This document shows positions 1 to 6,990 of a stretch of DNA of 13,104 nucleotides, in pieces (position 1 is the stretch's first letter; every line of letters begins with the position of its first letter). The notes below the pieces were generated by a model. It did not search any database. It was not told the DNA's origin and saw only the letters and a list, made by a program, of their open reading frames with translations. Both the position numbers and the translations under genes were made by a program. Origin of the DNA: Chloroflexota bacterium. GTDB lineage: Bacteria > Chloroflexota > Dehalococcoidia > Bin125. The stretch is taken from positions 1 through 13,104 of the forward strand of contig JAPOXB010000074.1 of the NCBI GenBank assembly GCA_026707335.1, in the 5' to 3' direction.

Positions 1-26
1 CCTCTCCATCCTTCTGGATGGAGAGG
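1..26. repeat. Hairpin repeat, copy 1
   Basis: A perfect 11-bp inverted repeat (CCTCTCCATCC, loop TTCT, then its complement) begins at the first base of the window. It is followed by extra G residues, so the stem may extend further left, outside the window. It shares the CTCTCCAT/ATGGAGAG core and the trailing G-run with the hairpin at 67-99, which suggests two diverged copies of one palindromic repeat. It lies in non-coding DNA. It could act as a terminator for an unseen upstream gene, but no T-run follows. Confidence 0.75.
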
Positions 27-66
27 GGGAACGTGGAAGCGACCGCTGGGGACTCCCCCTCCGGTC

Positions 67-99
67 CCCCCTCTCCATTGCTCGGCAATGGAGAGGGGG
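67..99. repeat. Hairpin repeat, copy 2
   Basis: A perfect 14-bp inverted repeat (CCCCCTCTCCATTG, 5-nt loop CTCGG, then its complement) is followed at 100-114 by a G-rich tail reading TTAGGGGGTGAGG. The centres of the two hairpins are about 70 bp apart. The CTCTCCAT...ATGGAGAGGGGG core with a GGGGGTGAGG tail resembles REP-like palindromes scattered between genes in some high-GC bacteria; that comparison is from memory. Nothing coding is supported across 1-217, although a reading frame stays open there by chance. Confidence 0.75.
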
Positions 100-134
100 T
101 TAGGGGGTGAGGTTCGGGCGGTCGTTCGGCCGCT

Positions 135-164
135 CTGGACGCTCGCCGATGGGGGCGGGATACT
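135..164 (+). promoter_or_regulatory. Putative promoter of the small membrane protein
   Basis: CTGGAC (135-140), an 18-nt spacer and GATACT (159-164) form a sigma-70-like pair upstream of the gene at 218. Predicted initiation near 171 gives a leader of about 47 nt containing the GGGAGGAA ribosome site. Confidence 0.4.
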
Positions 165-217
165 GCCTCTGCGCGCCGCGATCGTGATCGATGCCGCGCG
201 CCGCCGGGAGGAACCGC

Positions 218-550
218 ATGCCGCCGCTCGTACCGCCCTTCATGATCCCACAATGGCTGCGCGAGGCGCCCCTGCCGATCAAGTTGGCGCTGCTGGCCCC
301 GGGGATGATCGTGGGCGCCGTGCTGGGCATCGTGGTGCACGCGATCCTGGTCAACCTGGGCGCGGGCAACCAGCACCTCAGCAGCGCCGAGGGCGGCTTC
401 GACGCCTGGCTGATCTGGATCATCGTGGCGGCGGGGCTCTTCCTGGGCGTCGCCGCGGGCGGCTTCGTGTACTTCGGCGTCGGCCTCGGCGCGGACGACT
501 TCGACGACGACGACGACCACGACGGCGAGAGCGGCCTGCTCGAGGTCTAA
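218..550 (+). CDS. Small two-helix membrane protein with acidic tail
   Basis: This is an unrecognised 110-residue protein. The start at 218 is preferred over an in-frame ATG at 191 because GGGAGGAA lies 5-6 nt upstream of it. Two long hydrophobic segments are visible, at about residues 22-47 and 63-90. The C-terminal tail (92-104) is strongly acidic, with a run of five Asp encoded by five perfect GAC repeats at 503-517. The short linker between helices carries N, H, S and E residues. The helices contain spaced Gly/Ala (GxxxG-like), which could support helix packing. No catalytic motif is seen. It has its own promoter-like signal and converges on the hydrolase gene at 630-1322, with a terminator hairpin between them. 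Function unknown. Confidence 0.7.
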   Translation: MPPLVPPFMIPQWLREAPLPIKLALLAPGMIVGAVLGIVVHAILVNLGAGNQHLSSAEGGFDAWLIWIIVAAGLFLGVAAGGFVYFGVGLGADDFDDDDDHDGESGLLEV

Positions 551-571
551 CACGGCCGGCGCACACCCCGA

Positions 572-594
572 ACGGCCCCGCACGGCGGGGCCGT
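572..594. terminator. Hairpin between convergent genes
   Basis: A perfect 10-bp GC-rich stem (ACGGCCCCGC, 3-nt loop ACG, then its complement) lies between two convergent stop codons (550 and 630). It is followed on the plus strand by CTCTGT rather than a true T-run. Its position suggests a bidirectional terminator serving both genes. Confidence 0.65.
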
Positions 595-629
595 CTCTGT
601 ATCCGGCCCGATGTCCGGGCGGCGCGGCC

Positions 630-1322
630 TCAGCTCTTGAGTTGCGCGGCGAAGAACGCCTTCAGGCGCTCCCAGGCGTCGGCGGCGTCGTCGGCCTTGA
701 AGGCGGGCGAGGTGTCGTTGAAGAAGGCGTGGTCGGCGTCGGGGTAGGTGTGGATCGTGTGCGACACGCCCGCGGCGCGCAGCGCCTGGTGCACCTGATC
801 GACATAATCCGATGTGACGAAGCCGTCCTGTCCGGCGTAGAGCCCCAGCACGCCGCCCTGGATGTTCGACGCCTCGGCGAGGTCGCCCATGGGCACGCCG
901 TAGAACGGCGCGGCGGCCGTCACGGCGGGGTTCTTCATCGCCAGCAGCAGCGCCAGGCCGCCGCCCAGGCAGAAGCCCGTGACGCCGATCTTCGCCCCGT
1001 CGACGTCGTCGCGGGCCTGGAGCGCGGCCACGGCCCCGTTCATGTCGGTCACGGCCTTGTCCTGCTGCAGCGCCATCATCAGCTTCTGGGCCTCGTCGGG
1101 CTCGGCTGTCACGTTGCCGTGGTAGAGGTCGGGCGCGAGCGCGACGTAGCCCTCGGCCGCGATGCGGTCGGCGATGTCGCGGATGTTGTCGTTCAGCCCC
1201 CACCATTCCTGGATCACGACCACGGCCGGGTGGACGCCCCCCTCGGCCGGGCGGGCGAGGTAGCCCGCCGTCGTGCCGCCGTTGGCGGTGAACTCAAGCG
1301 ATTCGGATGTCGTCGCGACCAT
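630..1322 (-). CDS. Dienelactone hydrolase family protein
   Basis: This 230-residue alpha/beta hydrolase has the length and motif order of the dienelactone hydrolase family. The nucleophile is Cys118 in the elbow GFCLGG, with Asp166 (AGQDGF) and His198 (DADHAF) completing the Cys-Asp-His triad, and Glu39 in IQEWWG at the position of the conserved active-site Glu. Members hydrolyse lactones or esters in the cytoplasm; the substrate here cannot be read from sequence. No signal peptide is present. The start has a strong GGAGGAG ribosome site on the minus strand. It begins 58 nt after the stop of the SDR gene on the same strand with no promoter-like box between, so the two are probably co-transcribed. 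Family assignment is firm; a role in aromatic breakdown is not implied. Confidence 0.92.
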   Translation of the reverse strand: MVATTSESLEFTANGGTTAGYLARPAEGGVHPAVVVIQEWWGLNDNIRDIADRIAAEGYVALAPDLYHGNVTAEPDEAQKLMMALQQDKAVTDMNGAVAALQARDDVDGAKIGVTGFCLGGGLALLLAMKNPAVTAAAPFYGVPMGDLAEASNIQGGVLGLYAGQDGFVTSDYVDQVHQALRAAGVSHTIHTYPDADHAFFNDTSPAFKADDAADAWERLKAFFAAQLKS

Positions 1323-1380
1323 GGTTCTCTCCTCCGTGCGATCCTCGTGCGCGTCTTGCGCGTTGCTGCTGCGCCGCCCG

Positions 1381-2340
1381 CTATCCCTTGGGCGGCGCGA
1401 CGTTCTTGATCTTGCTCAGGAAGGTGCGCTTGGCGACCTCCGACACCTCGTCGACGCTCCAGTTGAGGCCCGACGAGAAGACCGTGCCCTCGGGCTCGGG
1501 GTCGGTGTGAAGCGTGATCTCGCCGCCGCCGACCAGGAAGGTGCGGCCGTTGATGTTCGCCGCTTCGTCGGTGCAGAGCCATGTCACGAAGGGCGAGACG
1601 TTCTCCGGCCCGTAGGCCTCCTCCAGCATCACGAAGGTGGGGTCGCCCGCGTCGGCGGCGGCGCCCTTGGCGTCGCCGGGGCGCTCGGACTCGCGCTTGC
1701 GCTCGATCTGCCGGAGCAGTTCCGGGTTGAGCGTCAGCCGCGTGCCGGCGCGGGGACGCAGCGCGTTGACGGTCACGCCGTAGCGGCCGAGGTCGCGGGC
1801 GGCGGCGCGCGTCAGCCCCACGATGCCCTCCTTGGCGGCGGCGTAGTTGCCCTGGCCCATGTTGCCCAGCCCGCTCTCGGACGACGTGTTAATGATCCGG
1901 CCGCTGCGCTGCTGGCGGAAGATCCGCGCGGCGGGGCGCATCGTCGTGAAGTGGCCCTTGAGGTGCACCGCGATGACGATGTCCCACTCCTCCTCTGTCA
2001 TGTTGTAGATCATGCGGTCGCGCAGGATGCCGGCGTTGTTGACCAGGATGTCGAGGCGGCCGTACGTGTCGAGCGCGGCCTGGACGATCGCCTCGCCGGC
2101 CTCCATCGAGGTGACGTTGTTGTAGTTGGCGACGGCCTCGCCGCCGGCGTCCCTGACCGCCGCGACCACCTCGTCGGCGGGCTCGGCGGAGGCGTCGTCG
2201 GTCTGGCCGCCGGGGCCGCCGCCCAGGTCGTTGACGACCACGCGCGCCCCCTCGGACGCGAGGCTCAGCGCGTGCGCCCGCCCGATGCCGCGCCCCGCGC
2301 CCGTCACGATCGCGACACGCCCCTCAAGTCGGTTGCCCAT
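1381..2340 (-). CDS. SDR dehydrogenase, MFE-2 hydroxyacyl-CoA type
   Basis: This 319-residue short-chain dehydrogenase has the nucleotide motif TGAGRGIG (Gly14, Gly18, Gly20), NNAG at 101-104, a serine pair at 153-154 and YAAAK (Tyr166, Lys170), so the catalytic Ser-Tyr-Lys set is complete. The stretch NDLGGGPGG near 38-45 and ILRDR after NNAG resemble the (3R)-hydroxyacyl-CoA dehydrogenase domain of peroxisomal MFE-2 (HSD17B4) and its bacterial relatives. This suggests NAD-dependent oxidation of hydroxyacyl-CoA or a similar substrate. It is longer than a plain SDR (about 250 aa) because of a segment near 196-235 and a C-terminal extension after about 285. The start has a GGGGAGA ribosome site. 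It lies upstream of the dienelactone hydrolase-like gene in the same operon. Substrate is inferred only. Confidence 0.9.
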   Translation of the reverse strand: MGNRLEGRVAIVTGAGRGIGRAHALSLASEGARVVVNDLGGGPGGQTDDASAEPADEVVAAVRDAGGEAVANYNNVTSMEAGEAIVQAALDTYGRLDILVNNAGILRDRMIYNMTEEEWDIVIAVHLKGHFTTMRPAARIFRQQRSGRIINTSSESGLGNMGQGNYAAAKEGIVGLTRAAARDLGRYGVTVNALRPRAGTRLTLNPELLRQIERKRESERPGDAKGAAADAGDPTFVMLEEAYGPENVSPFVTWLCTDEAANINGRTFLVGGGEITLHTDPEPEGTVFSSGLNWSVDEVSEVAKRTFLSKIKNVAPPKG

Positions 2341-2396
2341 TCGTCGTCTCCCCTGGTTCCCGCGGCTGGCGCGCGGATCGGGTCCGCGGCCGCCCC

Positions 2397-2402
2397 AGTA
2401 TG
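2397..2402 (-). promoter_or_regulatory. Putative -10 box for the SDR-hydrolase operon
   Basis: CATACT on the minus strand lies about 57 nt before the SDR start, in the 94-nt gap after the acyltransferase stop. A weak TCGATT lies 17 nt further upstream. It would allow the SDR-hydrolase pair to be transcribed separately from the acyltransferase. Confidence 0.35.
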
Positions 2403-2434
2403 CCCCACGTTCCCGGCCGAATCGAGCGCCGGCG

Positions 2435-3865
2435 CTACTCTGCCGCGTCGCCCCGGATCTCGGCTCCGCGCGCGTTGAGGCCGTCCGGGCGCACGCCGTT
2501 GGCCGAGGCCGGTAGCCAGGGCGCGAGCGTGGTCAGCAGGGCGGTCCGCTCCAGCGAGATCTCCGCCTCGCGGGCGGCGTCGGCGCCCGACGAGCGCGGA
2601 CGCCAAGCGTCGAGCCAGCGCCGCCGGTGCACGCGCATGCGCAGCCCCACGAAGCCCATCACCGGGCCCGCGACCGCCAGCGCGACCGGCATCAGCCCCG
2701 GGGGCCCCAGCAGCCGCCGCCGCGCCATGTAGCGCGCGGCCAGCGTGTACCAGCCGAGGAACAGCGGGGCGCCCAGCACGACCTTGAGGAAGGCGCGCTT
2801 CTCGCGGCTGTGCACGAACAGCGCGATCCACAGGCGCAGCAGCAGGTAGGGCGGCATGTTGAACAGGAAGCCGAAGGAGGCCAGCGGCAGCGTGGCGGCG
2901 TCCTGCAGGCGCGTCGGCACCTGGCTGCGGTCGCCGCCGTGGCGCTGCCAGGCGTCGGCCGCCATCCACAGCAGGTCGGTCGAGCGGCGGAAGCGCGCGG
3001 CGGCCGCGGGGTCGGCGGCCTGGAAGGCCTGCAGCGCCGCGCTCACCTCGCGCGTCAGGCGCAGGCGGGTAGCGGCGTCGGGCGTCGATTCGGGCCAGCC
3101 GCCGGCGAAGTCGGCCACCTGCTCGACGCAGGCCGCCCAGGCCGGGTCGGGCACGTGCAGGGCGAGGTCGCGCAGCCGCAGCTGGATCTCCGCCGTGAAG
3201 GCGCGCACCGCCTCGTGCGGATCGTCGGCGTGCTGGGCGAGGTAGGGCGCGGTGTCGATCGGCGGCCCGAAGGCGACGGCGCCGTCGCTGAAGAAGCGGT
3301 CCACGTCGGGGAAGTACAGCCCCGCGGGCACGACCTGCACACCCAGCCGGTAATCGTTCCGGGCCTCCGCCTCGAGCACGATGCGGGCCGTGCCGGTGCG
3401 CACCTCCCGCACCTGCCGCTCGGGGTGGCTCTGCCCCTCGGCGAACATGCAGATCACGCCGTTCTCCTCGAGCAGGTCGGCGCAGCGTCCGAACGACTCC
3501 AGGTTCGCCGACGCCCGCGCCGTCGCGCCGCCCGCGGCCGGCCGCTCGCCCTGGCGGAAGACGGGCAGCACGCCCGCCGCGCGCAGGAAGCGGCTGACCA
3601 CCGGGTAGCGGTCGAGCAGCGCCCCCTTGGCCACGAAGTGCAGTTGCCGGTGCGTGCGCGTGCCGAGCGCCAGCGCGTCGATGATGTAGTTGGGGTGGTT
3701 GGCCGCGATCACGACCGGCCCGCCGGACGGCAGGTGCTGGCCCTGCACCGTCGCGATGCGGCGGTAGAAGATGCGCAGCGCCAAGGTCGAGACGACGCGG
3801 GCCGCCTCGTACGTCCAGGACGACGGCCGCGCGGTCCGGTCGCTCTGCGTCGCGGTGGAACTCAT
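2435..3865 (-). CDS. PlsC-like glycerolipid acyltransferase, membrane-anchored
   Basis: This 476-residue protein has a PlsC-type acyltransferase domain in its first half. Motif I is NHPNYIID (His57, Asp63), motif III is FAEGQS (141-146) and motif IV is VVPAGLYF (178-185). The His-Asp spacing is five residues rather than the classic four, as I recall for NHPN-type family members and the yeast Gpt2/Sct1 group. FAEG replaces the usual FPEG. Hydrophobic segments at roughly 320-345, 358-375 and 386-407 suggest membrane anchoring in the second half. Such enzymes transfer an acyl chain from acyl-CoA or acyl-ACP to glycerol-3-phosphate or lysophosphatidate at the inner membrane; which acceptor is used is unknown. 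A TAGTCT box sits 6 nt before the ATG and there is no Shine-Dalgarno, so a leaderless mRNA is predicted. It is divergent from the 132-aa gene at 4005. Confidence 0.85.
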   Translation of the reverse strand: MSSTATQSDRTARPSSWTYEAARVVSTLALRIFYRRIATVQGQHLPSGGPVVIAANHPNYIIDALALGTRTHRQLHFVAKGALLDRYPVVSRFLRAAGVLPVFRQGERPAAGGATARASANLESFGRCADLLEENGVICMFAEGQSHPERQVREVRTGTARIVLEAEARNDYRLGVQVVPAGLYFPDVDRFFSDGAVAFGPPIDTAPYLAQHADDPHEAVRAFTAEIQLRLRDLALHVPDPAWAACVEQVADFAGGWPESTPDAATRLRLTREVSAALQAFQAADPAAAARFRRSTDLLWMAADAWQRHGGDRSQVPTRLQDAATLPLASFGFLFNMPPYLLLRLWIALFVHSREKRAFLKVVLGAPLFLGWYTLAARYMARRRLLGPPGLMPVALAVAGPVMGFVGLRMRVHRRRWLDAWRPRSSGADAAREAEISLERTALLTTLAPWLPASANGVRPDGLNARGAEIRGDAAE

Positions 3866-3871
3866 GACGGG

Positions 3872-3877
3872 AGACTA
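3872..3877 (-). promoter_or_regulatory. Putative -10 box, leaderless acyltransferase
   Basis: TAGTCT on the minus strand is followed by six bases and then the ATG at 3865. At usual -10 to start-site spacing, transcription would begin at or next to the A of the start codon. Confidence 0.5.
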
Positions 3878-3943
3878 GCCCGCCGCGCGCCGCTTGACGA
3901 CGGTGATCGGGGTGCGGGACGGCGGGCAGGACGGTCCCGGAGG

Positions 3944-3971
3944 TTGACTGTTTCGCCCTATCGCGTTATCA
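3944..3971 (+). promoter_or_regulatory. Putative sigma-70 promoter of the 132-aa gene
   Basis: TTGACT (3944-3949), a 16-nt spacer and TTATCA (3966-3971) form the best sigma-70 match in the window. They lie in an A+T-rich patch that stands out from the surrounding DNA. The gene start follows at 4005, with GGGAGA as ribosome site, giving a leader of about 25-28 nt. Confidence 0.55.
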
Positions 3972-4004
3972 AGTTAACCGTTGGTGGCGGGCGCGGGAGA
4001 TGAG

Positions 4005-4403
4005 ATGTCTCTGATCAGCGCCCAGCCTGTCGTCGCCGGTTCCGCAGGGACGGCGGTCGTCGGGCGAGTCTCGCAGAACCTCCGACCGGTCGATTCCGTG
4101 GACGCCGACGCGAACGGCGATGTCGGCGCGCTCCCCTCGCACGACGTGGAGTGCACCGTGCTGACGCCCAGCGGCACGGTCGTCGCGAAGGGGCGCGTGG
4201 CGCCCCGCGCCGACGACCACCTCCCCGAGGCCTACGCGATCCAACTGACGCAGATCGAGCCGCCGGGCGTGCTGGAGGCCATGGTCTACGCGGACCAACC
4301 GACGATCCTGCTGCGCTACGAGGGCGCCGCCGAAGCGCGGGTCCGCATCGACCACATCACGGGGCCGCCGCCCGCCCGCGCCTTCTTCTGCCAGCCGGCC
4401 TGA
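4005..4403 (+). CDS. Hypothetical protein, 132 aa
   Basis: I do not recognise this protein. The start at 4005 is chosen over an upstream in-frame TTG at 3981 because GGGAGA lies 4-9 nt upstream and the promoter fits. It has no signal peptide or membrane helix. The middle and C-terminal parts alternate hydrophobic and polar residues (for example CTVLTPSGTVVAKGRV, 50-65), suggesting beta strands, and the end reads ARAFFCQPA with a near-terminal Cys129. Two Cys (50 and 129) are present without a metal-binding pattern. It lies upstream of the ABC permease on the same strand, 53 nt away, but the permease has its own promoter-like box. Reality as a gene rests on promoter, ribosome site and absence of a better frame. 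Confidence 0.6.
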   Translation: MSLISAQPVVAGSAGTAVVGRVSQNLRPVDSVDADANGDVGALPSHDVECTVLTPSGTVVAKGRVAPRADDHLPEAYAIQLTQIEPPGVLEAMVYADQPTILLRYEGAAEARVRIDHITGPPPARAFFCQPA

Positions 4404-4444
4404 CCGCCGCCACCCGCTTGGTCGACGGGTACCGGGAGGCTCCC

Positions 4445-4450
4445 TAGCCT
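4445..4450 (+). promoter_or_regulatory. Putative -10 box, leaderless ABC permease
   Basis: TAGCCT is followed by exactly six bases and the GTG start at 4457. No ribosome site lies at usable distance: the nearest, GGGAGG at 4434-4439, ends 17 nt upstream and falls before the predicted start site. The box also forms the right arm of a 6-bp inverted repeat (4436-4441 with 4446-4451). Confidence 0.5.
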
Positions 4451-4456
4451 CGACGG

Positions 4457-5659
4457 GTGCTCGACGTCACCCTGGCGCAACTGCTGCACAAGAAGCTCCG
4501 CAGCCTGCTGACGGTGCTGGGCTTCGGCTTCTGCGTGAACCTCTACATCGTCGTGACGACGGTGATGCGCTTCATCACGGAGGACCTCGACCTCCAGGTC
4601 GAGCGCTTCCGCGGGCTGCTGCTCGTGCAGTCGCGCGGGCCCGAGGGCGCGACCGGCATGGAGTGGCCGCCGATCTCCTCGGCGATCGCGGAGGAGGACG
4701 CCCGCCGGGTGATCGCGACGCCGCGCGTGCACGCCGCCGAGTCGACGCCCGTCGTTTTCGCCGGGCTGGCGCCGCCGCCCTTCCCCACGGCCCCGCCCGA
4801 GGCGCTGATCGTCGGACTCGACTGCGGCCGCGAGGCGGCCTTCCTGGGCGGCGCCTCGGCCCTGCTGGGGGCCAACCGCCTGCTGCCGGGGGATCGGCAG
4901 GACCAGGTGCTGCTGGGCGTGCTCGCCGCGCGCCATTTCGCGCCGCACGCCTCCGCGACGGCGGAGGTGCCGTCGCCCGTCGGGCCGATCGCCCTGGCGG
5001 CCGTCGGCAGCCGCATCGCCATCCGCGGCCACGACTTCCAGGTGCTGGGCATCCTGGAACCGGAGACGAACCAACTGCTGCGCTCCTGCGTGGTCATGCC
5101 GTTGCCGGCTGCCCAGCGCGTCATGCGGCAGCCGGACACCGTGAGCGCGGTCCTACTCACGCCCGAGTCCACCCGCGACATCGTGCCCGTGAAGCGGGCC
5201 GTCGAGGACGCGCACCCGGAGCTGATGGTCGTGACCGAGGAGCAATTGGCCGAGAACGCCGGCAAGCTGCTCGACCGCGTCACGCAGCTCTTCAACGTCG
5301 TGCGCTGGACGTCCGTCAGCGTCGCCGCGCTGCTGATTACGATCGTGATGTTCGTCGCGGTGCTGGAGCGCACGCGCGAGCTGGGCACGCTGCGCGCGAT
5401 CGGCGCCCCGGCCCGGTCGATCTTCGCGATGGTGATGGGCGAATCCCTCCTCATCTCGGGCGCGGGCGCGGCGATGGGCGTGCCGATCTCGCGGATCGTC
5501 ATCCGCCGCGCGCTCGGCCCCGACGCGACCAGCATCCGCTCGCGGCGCATCGAGCTGCTCGCCATCGCGCTGCTGACGGGCTTCGGCGTCACCGCCTCGG
5601 TGCTGCCCGCGCTGCGAGCCGTGCGCGTCGATCCCATCGTCGCGCTGCACTACGAGTAG
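4457..5659 (+). CDS. ABC transporter permease, FtsX/MacB family
   Basis: This 400-residue membrane protein has the MacB/LolC-like plan: one N-terminal helix (about 15-37), a large external domain (about 45-280) and three C-terminal helices (about 285-303, 323-343 and 366-386). The FtsX-family signature ERTRELGTLRAIGA follows helix 2 at 304-317, and the end (RAVRVDPIVALHYE) is typical of the family. Such permeases do not move substrate through a wide channel. They couple cytoplasmic ATP hydrolysis to extraction or export of lipids, lipoproteins or small molecules from the membrane (mechanotransmission in MacB and LolCDE). The start is GTG, apparently leaderless. The ATPase follows after 4 nt, so the pair is one operon. 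No MacA-like adaptor lies in the window. Substrate unknown. Confidence 0.92.
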   Translation: MLDVTLAQLLHKKLRSLLTVLGFGFCVNLYIVVTTVMRFITEDLDLQVERFRGLLLVQSRGPEGATGMEWPPISSAIAEEDARRVIATPRVHAAESTPVVFAGLAPPPFPTAPPEALIVGLDCGREAAFLGGASALLGANRLLPGDRQDQVLLGVLAARHFAPHASATAEVPSPVGPIALAAVGSRIAIRGHDFQVLGILEPETNQLLRSCVVMPLPAAQRVMRQPDTVSAVLLTPESTRDIVPVKRAVEDAHPELMVVTEEQLAENAGKLLDRVTQLFNVVRWTSVSVAALLITIVMFVAVLERTRELGTLRAIGAPARSIFAMVMGESLLISGAGAAMGVPISRIVIRRALGPDATSIRSRRIELLAIALLTGFGVTASVLPALRAVRVDPIVALHYE

Positions 5660-5663
5660 CCCC

Positions 5664-6383
<720 letters not shown>

Positions 6384-6409
6384 GCCACCGCAGCCGCCGT
6401 CGCGCAGGC

Positions 6410-6415
6410 TATGAT
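6410..6415 (+). promoter_or_regulatory. Putative -10 box of the PPOX-family gene
   Basis: TATGAT lies 20 nt before the ATG at 6436, in the 52-nt gap after the ABC ATPase gene. The short predicted leader holds a GGGAGC ribosome site (6425-6430). No convincing -35 is visible. Confidence 0.45.
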
Positions 6416-6435
6416 CCGACCTGCGGGAGCGGTGC

Positions 6436-6894
6436 ATGAGCGACGGGCGAGAGCCGGACTTCTGGGACGAGGCGCGGGCATTGCTCGAGGCCCGGCCGAT
6501 CGGCTTTCTGGCCACGGCCGACGGCGATCAGCCGTTCGTGCGGGCCGTCACGCCCGCCTGGCAGGGCATTCGCGCCTTCATCGCGACGGACCCCCGCACC
6601 GCCAAGGTCAAGCACATCCTGCGCAACCCCCTCGTGAACCTGATCCACTGGGGGCAGGACTTCCGCCACGTTAGCCTGCGCGCGCGCGCCTCCCTCGTCA
6701 CCGACCCGACGCTGCTCGACGAGCTGTGGAGCGCCTTCCCCTACGACCTCAACGACTACTTCGACCGCGCGGAAGAGCCGTCCAGCGGCAAGGCCCGCTA
6801 CGGCGTGATCGGCCTCGACCCGTTCCGCATCGAGCTGTGGAGCCTGCAGAGCCTCGCGACCGGCAAGCCGCCCCAGGTCTGGCGCTCCCGCTAG
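6436..6894 (+). CDS. PPOX-like split-barrel flavoprotein
   Basis: This 152-residue protein fits the pyridoxamine 5'-phosphate oxidase-like split beta-barrel superfamily. It opens with a helix (ARALLEARPIG) and FLATADGDQPFVRAVTPAW, the usual first strand pair, then a KVKHILRNPLVNLIHW segment typical of the cofactor-binding region. Members bind FMN, F420 or haem and are cytoplasmic oxidoreductases or cofactor binders; the true pdxH sequence features are not evident, so vitamin B6 synthesis should not be assumed. The start is supported by GGGAGC 5 nt upstream and a TATGAT box. It stands between the ABC operon and the formyl-THF hydrolase-like gene, and both neighbouring gaps contain promoter-like boxes, so it may be a single-gene unit. 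Confidence 0.8.
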   Translation: MSDGREPDFWDEARALLEARPIGFLATADGDQPFVRAVTPAWQGIRAFIATDPRTAKVKHILRNPLVNLIHWGQDFRHVSLRARASLVTDPTLLDELWSAFPYDLNDYFDRAEEPSSGKARYGVIGLDPFRIELWSLQSLATGKPPQVWRSR

Positions 6895-6898
6895 CGAC

Positions 6899-6923
6899 GC
6901 GCGCCCGTTGATCGACGGCGCGC
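6899..6923. repeat. Inverted repeat around a -35 element
   Basis: GCGCGCC (6899-6905) is repeated inverted at 6917-6923, with an 11-nt loop that contains TTGATC, the proposed -35 of the next gene. It starts 5 nt after the PPOX-family stop. It may be a terminator without a T-run, or an operator over the promoter; a chance GC palindrome is also possible. Confidence 0.4.
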
Positions 6924-6937
6924 CGCGGCGCTAGGCT
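6908..6937 (+). promoter_or_regulatory. Putative promoter of the formyl-THF hydrolase-like gene
   Basis: TTGATC (6908-6913), an 18-nt spacer and TAGGCT (6932-6937) precede the gene at 6991. The predicted leader is about 46 nt and ends with an AGGGGG ribosome site (6981-6986). Confidence 0.45.
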
Positions 6938-6990
6938 CCCCCCGGCCGTCGCGCCCGCGTACCGCCGTCAACGACGTCGCAGGGGGTCCC

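Noticed and set aside
1..117. CRISPR-like or tandem direct repeat array at the left edge
   Set aside because: Only two units, palindromic, differing in loop and flanks, with no spacer regularity and no cas gene.
88..747. A 219-codon plus-strand frame over the hairpin repeats
   Set aside because: It begins inside a palindromic repeat and reads a different frame from the membrane protein at 218, whose helices and ribosome site are clear.
1273..2478. A 401-codon plus-strand frame
   Set aside because: Antisense to the SDR and hydrolase genes, which have complete catalytic residues and ribosome sites.
2627..4003. A 458-codon plus-strand frame
   Set aside because: Antisense shadow of the acyltransferase; composition is His/Arg/Gln/Gly-rich and lacks any family feature.
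6436..6894. Annotation as pdxH (pyridoxamine phosphate oxidase)
   Set aside because: The fold fits, but the protein is shorter than PdxH and its characteristic C-terminal motif is not seen; only the superfamily is supported.
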